From the NCBI GenBank assembly GCA_016223135.1, contig JACRPQ010000004.1, positions 620,001 to 684,000 on the forward strand: 64,000 nucleotides of DNA, given 5' to 3'. The notes under the pieces were generated by a model, which saw only the letters and a program-made list of their open reading frames with translations, ran no database searches and was not told where the DNA came from. This document shows, one piece after another, positions 36,749-44,566 of this stretch (within the stretch, counting starts at the first letter, position 1; each line of letters begins with the position of its first letter). Origin of the DNA: Chloroflexota bacterium. GTDB lineage: Bacteria > Chloroflexota > Anaerolineae > Anaerolineales > Villigracilaceae. The position numbers were made by a program, and so were the translations under genes.

Positions 36749-37504
36749 TTACGCCAGTCCCTTGCTCTTCAACAACTCCACAATCTTCGCCGCCACTTCC
36801 TTCGGCGACCCTTCGATCATCTCGGCGTGACCCGTCGCCACAGGCGGAGCCATCTTCTTGAACGCCAACCCCGCTGACGCCTCACCCGTCGGCGCGACCT
36901 TCTCTATCGTCGCCGTTTGCGCCATCTGGCGGACTTTGCTCACGGGCGCATAGCGCGGCGGCTTCGGCGCGGACTGCACACCCGCCACGAAGGGCAGCGT
37001 CACCGAATACTTCATCCCCACCCCGCCAGGGAATTCCTTTGAAACGGTTGCCGTATTGCCGGAGACCTCAATCGCGCTCGTCCCGCCGATGTAGGGCATA
37101 TCCAAATACGCCGCAATCATGGGACCAATCTGCCCGTCAATATCATTCGAAGCCTGCACGCCCGCGAAGACCATATCCGCGCCCATGCCTTTGATGGCTT
37201 CCGCCAGCCATTTGGCTTGTTGATGCGAGTCCGCGGCGGGATCGTCGGCGGTGATTTTCACCACTTTGTCCGCGCCCTTTGCCAGCGCGAGATGAAGCGC
37301 GTTGTCCAACTCCCCGATCAAATCCACGCCGACCACAGTCACCGTCCCGCCGACGGCTTCCTTGATCAACACTGCCTGCTCGATGGAATGCTCGTCCCAC
37401 TCGTTGAGCACGAAATCCACCGAGTCAAAATCCACGTTATTGCCTTTGACGGGCAGGTCATCGGCAATGCTGGGGATGTGTTTGATGGCTACGACTATGT
37501 TCAT
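36749..37504 (-). CDS. etfB: Electron transfer flavoprotein, beta subunit
   Basis: A 251-residue ETF beta starting MNIVVAIKHIPSIADD, with a good AAGGAG. The AMP/FAD-site motif VFAGVQASNDIDGQIGPMIA and the MKYSVTLPFVAGVQ segment are typical. It precedes etfA with an 86-base gap that contains degenerate repeats of the type GGTCGATGGACGATAG. Whether it is of the bifurcating type (which needs FAD in place of AMP) cannot be decided by eye. Confidence 0.95.
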   Translation of the reverse strand: MNIVVAIKHIPSIADDLPVKGNNVDFDSVDFVLNEWDEHSIEQAVLIKEAVGGTVTVVGVDLIGELDNALHLALAKGADKVVKITADDPAADSHQQAKWLAEAIKGMGADMVFAGVQASNDIDGQIGPMIAAYLDMPYIGGTSAIEVSGNTATVSKEFPGGVGMKYSVTLPFVAGVQSAPKPPRYAPVSKVRQMAQTATIEKVAPTGEASAGLAFKKMAPPVATGHAEMIEGSPKEVAAKIVELLKSKGLA

Positions 37505-37537
37505 TCAGAAAATCTCCTTTGTATTTACTCTGTGGGC

Positions 37538-37620
37538 GAGTAGCAGCCCCGCAGGTCGAGTAGAGCGAGCGTTCTTCTCGCTCGTATCGAGACCAAGGGG
37601 CGTTTCGAGACCACTAACAA
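37538..37620. repeat. Family B palindromic repeat between the GIY-YIG gene and etfB
   Basis: GCGAGTAGCAGCCCCGCAGG, GTCGAGTAGAGCGAGCG and CTCGCTCGTATCGAGACCAA form inverted pairs. It lies just downstream of the GIY-YIG gene and upstream of the etfB RBS. Confidence 0.78.
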
Positions 37621-37631
37621 AAAGTATATTT

Positions 37632-37979
37632 TCAGGTTTCCGCTTCACTGCTATCGCTCAGTCCTGCTCGACCAACGAGATATTCTTGCAATTTCTTTTT
37701 ATCGAATTTCTTCTTCGCCAGCGCAGGGAGTAATTCAGGCGTTCCATTGATCAATGCTTCTCTCTTCGCTCTACTCCAATTTTGAACCTGCTTTTCTCGA
37801 TAATAAGCGTCTGCTACTCTTTCGTACTCTTCAGCGTACACAAGTTCTACTGGCAATCGTCTTGATGTATATCGTGCGCCTTTGCCTGATTGATGCTGTG
37901 CGATACGAAGTTCAAGATTCTTTGTCGAGCCGACATAATACGAACCATCCGCACATTTCAGAATATACATCCATGCCAT
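37632..37979 (-). CDS. GIY-YIG nuclease domain protein inserted in the sulfur operon
   Basis: A 115-residue single-domain GIY-YIG protein: MYILKCADGSYYVGSTKNLE carries the Y-x-L/Y-V-G motif, RIAQHQSGKGARYT the conserved arginine/histidine region, and a later glutamate lies in YYREKQVQNWSR. Small proteins of this type (UPF0213/YhbQ-like) are widespread nucleases of unclear role. I start at MAWMYIL; upstream ATGs read into family B repeats. It has no obvious role in sulfur oxidation and is flanked on both sides by family B repeats, so it may be part of a mobile or repeat-borne insertion. Confidence 0.82.
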   Translation of the reverse strand: MAWMYILKCADGSYYVGSTKNLELRIAQHQSGKGARYTSRRLPVELVYAEEYERVADAYYREKQVQNWSRAKREALINGTPELLPALAKKKFDKKKLQEYLVGRAGLSDSSEAET

Positions 37980-38022
37980 ATAAGCTCTTTTTTTTTTCAT
38001 CCGCGCTTGGCAGTCGAGCAGC

Positions 38023-38215
38023 CGCCGTTGGTCGAGTAGGACTTTGTCCGTATCGAGACCAGGCGGCATACCGAGACCACCATTAACCAAAGCAACTCCT
38101 GTTACAAGTTTTTTCCCTGCAAACCGATGGTCTCGATACGGCGGCGATGGTCGAGTAGGGTTGAGTAGCGAAGCGTATCGAAACCCATACCGAGACCCGC
38201 CGCCTACTCGACCAT
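38023..38215. repeat. Composite family B element: two inverted palindromes around a spacer
   Basis: Left unit GTCGAGTAGGACTTTGTCCG ... TACCGAGACCACC, a spacer CATTAACCA ... TTACAAG, then the right unit GGTCTCGATACGGCGGCGAT ... CCGCCTACTCGACCA. The same left unit, ACCA spacer and right unit order recurs at 39527-39666. It starts one base after the stop of the fused HdrC-HdrB gene. Confidence 0.85.
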
Positions 38216-39496
38216 CTACTCACCACGCATTGACCTATCCAACAGCTCCAAAATATCCAGCACATCCACATGTTCATTGCCTGTGGACTTGACCGCGTCC
38301 GTGAAGCGCGAGACTTCAAACGGACAAGCCACTGCCAGCACGTCCGCGCCTGTGGAGGCGGCTTCCATCGCGCGTTTTTCGGAGAGGCGCATGGTGGTGT
38401 GCTTGGCGGTGAACGAGTCCATCCACATGCCGCCGCCACCGCCGCCACAGCAATAACCGTTTTCGCGGTTGCGCTGCATTTCAACCAACTCCACGCCAGG
38501 GATGGCTTCGAGCAGTTTGCGGGGGGCTTCGTATTCGCCGTTGTGGCGTCCGAGATAGCACGGATCGTGATAGGTGATTTTCTTGTTGACGGGGTGTTTG
38601 AGCATGGGCTTGAGTTGGTCAAGATGACGCGCCAGGAAGGTGGTGTAATGAACGACGGGGCGTTCAAAGCCATACTTCGGGTACACGTTCTTGAACGCGT
38701 TCAACTCATGCGGACCCGTGACCACCATCTCCTTCCACTCATACTTGTTGAAGGTTTCGATGTTGTACTCCGCCATCATCTCGAAGAGACCCTTCTCGCC
38801 AGCCAGCCGCTGAGAGTCGGCGTCGTCCTTTTCTTCCTTGCCGAGAATGGCGAAGTCAATGCCGAGCGCGGTGAAGATGCGCGCCGCCGCGCACGCCGCG
38901 TCAATGCCGCGCGGGTGATAGGACGGGTATGAGCCGACATACCACAACACATCCACAGGGCGACCCAAATCCTTGATAATCGGCACAGGCACGCCCGCGG
39001 ACTGAATCCACGCGTCGCGTTTGCGCTGGGGTTGTCCGAGCGGGTTGCCGCTTTTGGCGGTGTTCTCGAACGCCTGTTGTAATTCCGCAGGGACGAACTT
39101 GCCTTCCAAAATCGCCTGCTCGCGCACGGCGGGCATGATCTTGACCATGTTCACTTCTTTGGGACACACCCGCAGACAGTTGGCGCAGGTGGTGCAAAGC
39201 CACAACTCGGGCGCTTCGGTCAAATCCAAGCCTGTTTGGGCGTAGCGATACAACTTGCGCGGACCGTAATTCCCGACCACGTCCACAGGGCAGACGGCGA
39301 CGCACTTGGCGCACTGATAACAATTCGCAAACGATTCCGCGTTGGGGATGGACGCTACCTTCTCGATCAGTTCGGGCGTGTACTCGAAAATCACCCGCTG
39401 TTCGAACATGCGGTTCCAGTGACCCGAAACATCCACGCCGTCCACGATGACGTTTTCTTTTTCGATTGCAATTGCTTTTTCGTATTTTTGTGCCAT
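38216..39496 (-). CDS. Fused HdrC-HdrB (sHdrB3-like) Fe-S protein
   Basis: A 426-residue soluble protein. Two [4Fe-4S] motifs of the HdrC type (CYQCAKCVAVCP at about 59-70 and CTTCANCLRVCP at about 101-112) are followed by an HdrB/HdrD-like CCG domain: HDPCYLGRHNGEYEAPRK, then NGYCCGGGGGGMWMD and ACPFE. From memory, one class of sHdr clusters replaces separate C2 and B2 subunits by one fused protein and adds EtfAB, which fits here. It lacks the NarI part of its relative at 33459. RBS AGGAGA. A likely subunit of the sulfur-oxidising Hdr-like complex. Confidence 0.82.
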   Translation of the reverse strand: MAQKYEKAIAIEKENVIVDGVDVSGHWNRMFEQRVIFEYTPELIEKVASIPNAESFANCYQCAKCVAVCPVDVVGNYGPRKLYRYAQTGLDLTEAPELWLCTTCANCLRVCPKEVNMVKIMPAVREQAILEGKFVPAELQQAFENTAKSGNPLGQPQRKRDAWIQSAGVPVPIIKDLGRPVDVLWYVGSYPSYHPRGIDAACAAARIFTALGIDFAILGKEEKDDADSQRLAGEKGLFEMMAEYNIETFNKYEWKEMVVTGPHELNAFKNVYPKYGFERPVVHYTTFLARHLDQLKPMLKHPVNKKITYHDPCYLGRHNGEYEAPRKLLEAIPGVELVEMQRNRENGYCCGGGGGGMWMDSFTAKHTTMRLSEKRAMEAASTGADVLAVACPFEVSRFTDAVKSTGNEHVDVLDILELLDRSMRGE

Positions 39497-39526
39497 GAAG
39501 GATGGTCTCCTGTTTTATTCCAAATT

Positions 39527-39666
39527 GGTGGTCGAGTAGCGACGAGCGCTTGTTGCGAGGAGCGTATCGAGACCACCAGTAACCACAATAATGCTGATTA
39601 CAAGATTTCGTATGTGTACCCGTTGGTCTCGATACGAGCGGGAGAAGCGCCGCTCTACTCGACCAA
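39527..39666. repeat. Composite family B element, second copy
   Basis: GGTGGTCGAGTAGCGACGAG ... CGTATCGAGACCACC, spacer AGTAACCACAATAATGCTGA ... TTACAAG, then GTTGGTCTCGATACGAGCGG ... CTCTACTCGACCAACGG. The right end encodes the last residues and stop (MPLVE) of the upstream gene. Confidence 0.88.
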
Positions 39667-40452
39667 CGGCATATCTTTTACTTTTGGTAGCCCTAGCAAT
39701 CTCCTCGCCATATTCGGCAGGGTGGGCAGCAGCCCGTTGAACTCGCGGCTCAAGCGCCAGCTTGTCGTGCCGTACAAATAAACGCTGTAGGCGCACGCCA
39801 GAAAAGCGCTGTTGGCAAACGGAGCGCGCTTCGGGTCGTCGGTCAGGGCGGGGGTGAACAAGCCCGTCCCTTCGCCGAACTTGACGCTCATCGCCGTCAC
39901 CGCGCCCACGCGGACGTATCCATCCGCGAGATTGTCGGCAACCAGGTTGTGGATGCTCCCCGCCAGCAGCGGAAGAATGCCCGTGCCGACGGTCGGGTCC
40001 CACAGCCAGCGAGTCCACAGCCAGTGTTGGGAGGGGAAGGCGTTGTGTAAAAGTCCGGTGGCGAGTTCGAGCGCGAGACGGGTGTCGAGGGCGCTCAACT
40101 TTTCGACGAAGGTTGCCACCCGCACGGCAGCGGGAGCGTCGCCGCGCAGTAATGGGTCGAAGAGGGCAAAGTCGCCTTGCGCAAAGTAATTGGTAATGGT
40201 TCGCGCGTTCGCCTTGGTGTGCGCGACAGCGGAAGCGATGTCGGCGAAGGAGGAGGCTAAAGAAGCAGAGTCCGTTTGAAGTCCAAGAAAGAGGCGGGCG
40301 TGACGTTCCGCCAATTCGTCTGCGATGGCAATCACATCCTCAGGCGCAACCTGTCCCAACGCTTCCTGCAACGTCGCTTGCAGTTCGGGATCGTCGGGTC
40401 CCGTCTTTTGTTTGATGATGTGGCTTTGTCGCTGAGGTTGATTCATTAACAT
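39655..40452 (-). CDS. Unknown helical protein of the sHdr locus (position of sHdrH)
   Basis: A 265-residue, mostly helical, alanine-rich protein without cysteine motifs of the Fe-S kind. I recognise no domain. It sits directly after shdrA and before the fused HdrC-HdrB gene, the place where sHdr clusters carry a conserved hypothetical (Hyp/sHdrH). Position, not sequence, suggests this role. Possible features are an N-terminal coiled region (about 20-110) and a hydrophobic C-terminal half (WLWDPTVGTGILPLLAGS). Its final residues MPLVE and stop are encoded by a family B repeat. The start is uncertain by two codons. Confidence 0.6.
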   Translation of the reverse strand: MLMNQPQRQSHIIKQKTGPDDPELQATLQEALGQVAPEDVIAIADELAERHARLFLGLQTDSASLASSFADIASAVAHTKANARTITNYFAQGDFALFDPLLRGDAPAAVRVATFVEKLSALDTRLALELATGLLHNAFPSQHWLWTRWLWDPTVGTGILPLLAGSIHNLVADNLADGYVRVGAVTAMSVKFGEGTGLFTPALTDDPKRAPFANSAFLACAYSVYLYGTTSWRLSREFNGLLPTLPNMARRLLGLPKVKDMPLVE

Positions 40453-40461
40453 CCCAAAAAA

Positions 40462-40535
40462 GATAGTCCGCTAATCCACGCCAATCTCCGCGAACGATTC
40501 AAAAGATTAGCGAAAATTCGCGAAGATTAGCGGAT
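40462..40535. repeat. Dispersed repeat GCTAATCCACGCCAATC / GCGAAGATTAGCGG
   Basis: CCGCTAATCCACGCCAATCT and CGAAAATTCGCGAAGATTAGCGGATGAG form a partial inverted pair. It lies between the gene at 39655 and the shdrA stop. Family shared with 9105 and 60301. Confidence 0.7.
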
Positions 40536-40542
40536 GAGAAAA

Positions 40543-41586
40543 TCACGCCCTCACCAACGCCATCGCGCGCGCCGCCGCGAGACCCGCAGACGAAATCGAG
40601 TCGTTCAAATCGGCAGGACCTGCCGCCGCGCCCGCGACGAAAATGCCAGGCACAGACGTGGCGACCGTATCGAGACCGCCCTCGCCGCCCGCTTCGATGA
40701 AGCCGTATTTGTTCTGCTTCACGCCCATCAGTTGCGCGATGGCGCGCGTGCCTGCGCTCGGCTCCATGCCCACCGAAAGCACGACCAAATCCATCGTCAC
40801 TTCCATGGGGCGGCTCATCGTTGTGTCTTCGCCGCGAATGAGCAGTTGATCGCCCTTCCTCAACACTTCGCTGATGACGCCCTTGACGTAGTTGACCTTG
40901 TGCTGTTCCTGCGCCTTCCAATAAATTTCATTTTCCCAATAGCCGTACATGCGCATGTCAATGTAAAAAATCATCACCTTGCTGTCGGGCAATTGCTCGC
41001 GCAGTTCAATCGCCTGCTTGCTGGCGATGCCGCAGCACACCTTCGAGCAATACTCGTTTCCAATTTGGCGGTCGCGCGAACCGACGCATTGAATGAACGC
41101 AATCTTCTTCGGCGGCTGTCCATTCGACGGGCGCACGACGTTGTGTTCCTTCAACATCTTTTCCAAATCGGTCAACGTGATGACATCGGGGAATGTGTAG
41201 TAGTTGTAGTATTGCGTGGCGCGACCCGGATCGAAATGCTGGAAACCTGTGGCGATGATGATCGAACCGACGTTGAGCGACTCGGCGACCCCGCCCGCTT
41301 CTATCTGGACCTCGAAATTGCCGGCGCTCCCAGACATTCCCTTCACTTCGGCGTTGTACTTCACTTCCACCCGCGCGTGGTTCGTGACCGCAGACGCCAA
41401 CTCCGCCATCGCCTCCGACGCGTCGCGCCAGTGATGGGTGAGTTTGGCGTAACCTTCGCGGTCGGGCGTCCCGCCGAGACGGTCGCGCTTTTCGAGCAGA
41501 ATGACCTCCCCGCCGAGTTCCGCCGCAGACCGCGCCGCTTCAAGTCCCGCAGGTCCGCCGCCGATGACTAATACTTTGTTGGACAT
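40543..41586 (-). CDS. shdrA: sHdrA-like FAD/[4Fe-4S] subunit
   Basis: A 347-residue flavoprotein. The N-terminal FAD Rossmann motif is VIGGGPAGLEAARSAAELGG. The cysteines of the HdrA cluster are at 180, 184 and 185 (YCSKVCCGIASKQA). A second dinucleotide-type region is VVLSVGMEPSAG, and the C-terminal GIFVAGAAAGPADLNDSI closes the FAD site. At about 350 residues it has the short length of the sulfur-oxidising sHdrA, without the extra ferredoxin domains of methanogen HdrA. RBS GGAGGA. The genes before and after (shdrB1 side and fused HdrC-HdrB) confirm the complex. Confidence 0.88.
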   Translation of the reverse strand: MSNKVLVIGGGPAGLEAARSAAELGGEVILLEKRDRLGGTPDREGYAKLTHHWRDASEAMAELASAVTNHARVEVKYNAEVKGMSGSAGNFEVQIEAGGVAESLNVGSIIIATGFQHFDPGRATQYYNYYTFPDVITLTDLEKMLKEHNVVRPSNGQPPKKIAFIQCVGSRDRQIGNEYCSKVCCGIASKQAIELREQLPDSKVMIFYIDMRMYGYWENEIYWKAQEQHKVNYVKGVISEVLRKGDQLLIRGEDTTMSRPMEVTMDLVVLSVGMEPSAGTRAIAQLMGVKQNKYGFIEAGGEGGLDTVATSVPGIFVAGAAAGPADLNDSISSAGLAAARAMALVRA

Positions 41587-41603
41587 GTATGTTCCTCCGT
41601 GCA

Positions 41604-41672
41604 TAGGGGACGTTCCTAACGTTCCTAACGTCCCATGATGTTTGATTGCGCGGCGTTAGGGAACGCCGATTA
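41604..41672. repeat. Hairpin repeats (GACGTT...AACGTC type) at the methyltransferase gene end
   Basis: GGGACGTTCCTAACGTTCC and GGCGTTAGGGAACGCC. In transcription order the methyltransferase stop codon TAA is the start of this element (GCGTAATCGGCGTTCCC). Confidence 0.75.
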
Positions 41673-42458
41673 CGCCTGCGCCGCCAGTGCAACCATGTAA
41701 CGAAAACTATTTCCAATGCGATAACCGCCAGCCATGGTCTTGAAGGGCGCGATGGTTTTCAAGATCACATCGCGGACGGTCGCTTCATCCGTGTGCTGAA
41801 TGGCTCGGATGGCTGGACCCGATGAAAGCAAGCCGCGCAGCGCGGTTTTTTCATCTGGGTATTCCCATGGGCAGTCCACTTTCTTGACTTCGCCCGGGAT
41901 CAAGCCAGCGTCTTTTGCGAGGGCTTCCAAAGCGCCGTCCGCAGAAAGAGCATACGGACCTGGCGCGCCAGCGGGCGGCGGGGGCAGCAGCGAACCCATT
42001 GCCGCAATGTACGCCGCGGATTCGTTTTCTTCGCGCTTGCCAAACACCGCCATGACGACCTTGCCGCTCTTTGAAACGCGGCTCGCTTCGCGCAATGCGT
42101 TGACAGGACTTGCCGCGAATTGAAATGAACTGAAACCCGTCACCAGATCGAACACCTTATCTTCATAAGGCAATTCTTCCATTTCGCCCGCGCGGAAATC
42201 TCCATCGCCGACACGTTCGCGGGCGATCTCCAAAAGCGTTTCCGCCGCGTCCAACCCGCTGACCTTCACGCCGCGTTTGGCAGCCATCTCGCAGAAAATG
42301 CCTGAACCGCAGCCCACGTCCAAGACCGATGCGTTTGCGCCGAGGGCGGTCTCTTCCAGTACGGCGTTGAAGAGCGGAATGGCAACCCCTTCCTGCACCT
42401 CCGCCCAATCTCTGGCGCGTGCGCCCCACATCTGTCCTTGAACACTCGCAGTTCCCAT
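41670..42458 (-). CDS. Class I SAM-dependent methyltransferase inside the shdr cluster
   Basis: A 262-residue methyltransferase of the UbiE/Methyltransf_11 kind. SAM motif I is VLDVGCGSGIFCEMAAKRG, the acidic strand is GLDAAETLL, and motif II/III is YEDKVFDLVTGFSSFQF. RBS AAGGAG. It is placed between shdrB1 and shdrA in the same direction with short gaps. That is not the standard sHdr gene order I recall. It may act on a thiol, on a cofactor, or be unrelated; the substrate cannot be inferred from sequence. Confidence 0.85.
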   Translation of the reverse strand: MGTASVQGQMWGARARDWAEVQEGVAIPLFNAVLEETALGANASVLDVGCGSGIFCEMAAKRGVKVSGLDAAETLLEIARERVGDGDFRAGEMEELPYEDKVFDLVTGFSSFQFAASPVNALREASRVSKSGKVVMAVFGKREENESAAYIAAMGSLLPPPPAGAPGPYALSADGALEALAKDAGLIPGEVKKVDCPWEYPDEKTALRGLLSSGPAIRAIQHTDEATVRDVILKTIAPFKTMAGGYRIGNSFRYMVALAAQA

Positions 42459-42475
42459 TGAAGATTCTCCTTGCG

Positions 42476-42518
42476 TAGGCGGACGTTAGAGAACGTCAAG
42501 TACGCGAAACGCCAATTA
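42476..42518. repeat. Hairpin repeat at the shdrB1 stop codon
   Basis: GGACGTTAGAGAACGTC (perfect GACGTT/AACGTC arms) and GCGAAACGCCAATTACGC. The shdrB1 stop TAA lies inside GCGTAATTGGCGTTTCGC. Confidence 0.75.
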
Positions 42519-43730
42519 CGCGTACACCACCGGCTTATCCGCGTCTTCCCACGTAATGCCGGATTTCTGCCCAGCGCGGATCAATTCAAGATCGCCCTGA
42601 AATTCATCCCAGTATTTCTGCCAGTTGATGCCGAGTTTTTCCAAAAACGGACGCCAATCGGTGGAGTGCCAGTGGAATTGCACCACGCGGAAGGGATGCG
42701 CGCCCATCGCCAGCGCCGCCACTTGCGCATCCGAGAGAACGGGGATGCCCACCTTGCGGTCATGCGCTTTCGCCGCGAATTGACTCTTATCCAGCGTGGT
42801 CACACAGCCCGTATCGTGCGTCACCGTCAGGTCGGGGTTGACTTCGTTCTTCATCGTCTCGATTTTGCGCAGGACGGAGAACGAGCGGGTGAAGTCGCGC
42901 TGAACCAAAACGTGACGAAAGCCGAAGCCGCAGCAATCGAACCAGGTGGAGTAATCCGCGACGTTGATTCCCAGCGCTTCGAGCGTGGCGGTCACGGTGG
43001 CGGTGCGCTGACCGCCGTAGATGTCGGGGTCGTAGATGGCGTCTTCGGCGACGATTTTGTAGTAATGGCAGGCGGGGTGAACGGTGGCGGTAATCATGCT
43101 CATGTCCACCGTTTGCTTTTCCGCGAACTTCTTCCGCATGACGTGAACCCACTCGCTGTAGTGGACGATCTCTTCGGGCAGGACGAGCGGCTTGCCCAGT
43201 TTGTCCAGAATGCGGCGGACTTCATCGCGCAGTTCTTTGTGATGAACCAGCTGCTCGCGGATTTCCTTGTAATGTCCGTAGGACGTGCCGCAATGGATTA
43301 CCGGGAAGTAGCCTGTTTCATAGGCGGCGGCGAAGTTGCGAACCATCACGGCGGCTTGCGCGGCGGCGTTGGAGGTCGCCGAGGCGTAGTAGTTCCAGCC
43401 CGTGCAGGAGGTCTGGTCGGTGGGGTCGAGATAGTCCAATCCAAATTGACGGTGCAGCCAGAAGATGGACGAGGTGTAGCCGGGGATGTGTCCGCATTGC
43501 CCGCAGGATTTGTGATGCCAAGTATGCTCGAGGGGAATTTTCTTCGTGCGTCCGTACTTCGTAGTCACTTCAACGTGATTCTCAGGCATGCGCTGGACGA
43601 TAAGCTCGCCCTTCGCTTCGAGTTCAAACAACGATTCGCGGATGTCGTGAGTGGGCGCAACCTGCGCATCGCGGACAACGGCATGCGATTTTCGTTCAAG
43701 GATTTCTTCGACGGTGGTCATTTCATTCAT
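42516..43730 (-). CDS. shdrB1: sHdrB1-like CCG-domain Fe-S subunit
   Basis: A 404-residue HdrB-type protein. Cysteine groups: CGQCGHIPG, CTGWNYY, HCGTSYGH, HPACHYYK, FDCCGFGFRHV and HDTGCVTTLDKSQ. The last three form the CX(n)CCGX(n)CXXC-like site that holds non-cubane [4Fe-4S] clusters in HdrB. It is longer than methanogen HdrB (about 300 residues), with an added N-terminal segment (residues 1-65). It would bind the sulfur substrate, as HdrB does for heterodisulfide. Start MNEMTTVEEIL after GGAGA. Confidence 0.85.
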   Translation of the reverse strand: MNEMTTVEEILERKSHAVVRDAQVAPTHDIRESLFELEAKGELIVQRMPENHVEVTTKYGRTKKIPLEHTWHHKSCGQCGHIPGYTSSIFWLHRQFGLDYLDPTDQTSCTGWNYYASATSNAAAQAAVMVRNFAAAYETGYFPVIHCGTSYGHYKEIREQLVHHKELRDEVRRILDKLGKPLVLPEEIVHYSEWVHVMRKKFAEKQTVDMSMITATVHPACHYYKIVAEDAIYDPDIYGGQRTATVTATLEALGINVADYSTWFDCCGFGFRHVLVQRDFTRSFSVLRKIETMKNEVNPDLTVTHDTGCVTTLDKSQFAAKAHDRKVGIPVLSDAQVAALAMGAHPFRVVQFHWHSTDWRPFLEKLGINWQKYWDEFQGDLELIRAGQKSGITWEDADKPVVYA

Positions 43731-43799
43731 GGGATTCTCCAGTTTTCAGGATGGAACCAATAAATTCCATGTCGAAAGTCAATGGTCGGCAGATAAACC

Positions 43800-43847
43800 G
43801 ACTTTCAACTTTCAACTTTGGACTTTCGACTTTCAACTTTTGACTCT
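43800..43847. repeat. ACTTTCAACTTTCGACTTT array after the shdrC1 stop
   Basis: GACTTTCAACTTTCAACTTT, GGACTTTCGAC, TTTCAACTTTTGAC. It begins within ten bases of the shdrC1 stop codon. The same unit is in frame inside the DUF1786 gene (52622-52672). Confidence 0.75.
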
Positions 43848-43848
43848 C

Positions 43849-44556
43849 TTATCCTTCTTCCAACTCTTCCTGCATCACATCTGCCAATAACTCATACAGC
43901 CCTTCGTCAATCTCTTTGATGATGTCCATGTTGCCCGTCTCGAACCAGATGGTATAGAGTTCGAGCAGAGTCTTGCGGTTGGTCTTCCACGCCGCATCGG
44001 TGACGCCGCGCAGGGTATCCACAGGGATGGCTTTTCTCCACACGGGCATATTCGCGGAGAACTGTCCCACCCACGGACCCCAGTCGGGGAAGAAGTCGGG
44101 TTGGAGCATATCGGGCGAGACCTGGTTGCCCTTGAGCATGACCTTGTAGATGACACGGCTGTAGCCTTGCAAAACGTCTTTGGTCTCCTGCAAGCCGTTC
44201 TTGACCGCCACTTCGCGCAGGAGGGTCACAAGCCCGCCGGGGTTGTTTCCGCGCGGACAGCGCAGACACGAGAAACACTGCGCGCAGTTCCAGATGTCTT
44301 CGGCGATGATGTCGTACACGCGCTCGATGTCCTCGCGCGCCATCGCTTGGGCAATGACGCGGGGGGAGTAATCGTAGAAGCGCGCCGAGGGGCAGGTCGA
44401 AACGCAGATGCCGCACTCGTAGCATCCGTACAGGAAGTCTTCGTAGCGTGGGTCGTTTTTGACCTCGAAGAAGAGGCGCTCCTTCTCCTCGTATGTCACT
44501 TCGGGGTGGCGGTTTGCCGCCTTGCCTGGATTCCAATTTTCGAGAGTGGTTGGCAT
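43849..44556 (-). CDS. shdrC1: sHdrC1-like ferredoxin subunit
   Basis: A 235-residue HdrC-type protein with two [4Fe-4S] motifs: CYECGICVSTCP (about residues 42-53) and CAQCFSCLRCP (about 91-101), the second followed by RGNNPGGLV. It links the HdrA flavin with HdrB. The remainder is helical. RBS GGAG. shdrC1 then shdrB1 is the standard opening order of sHdr clusters, here preceded by tusA and two dsrE genes. Confidence 0.88.
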   Translation of the reverse strand: MPTTLENWNPGKAANRHPEVTYEEKERLFFEVKNDPRYEDFLYGCYECGICVSTCPSARFYDYSPRVIAQAMAREDIERVYDIIAEDIWNCAQCFSCLRCPRGNNPGGLVTLLREVAVKNGLQETKDVLQGYSRVIYKVMLKGNQVSPDMLQPDFFPDWGPWVGQFSANMPVWRKAIPVDTLRGVTDAAWKTNRKTLLELYTIWFETGNMDIIKEIDEGLYELLADVMQEELEEG

Positions 44557-44566
44557 AACATCTCCG

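Noticed and set aside
33459-44556. Methanogen-type HdrABC with electron bifurcation
   Set aside because: HdrA is short, without extra ferredoxin domains, no Mvh hydrogenase or Fdh genes are present, and TusA, DsrE and LbpA point to sulfur oxidation.
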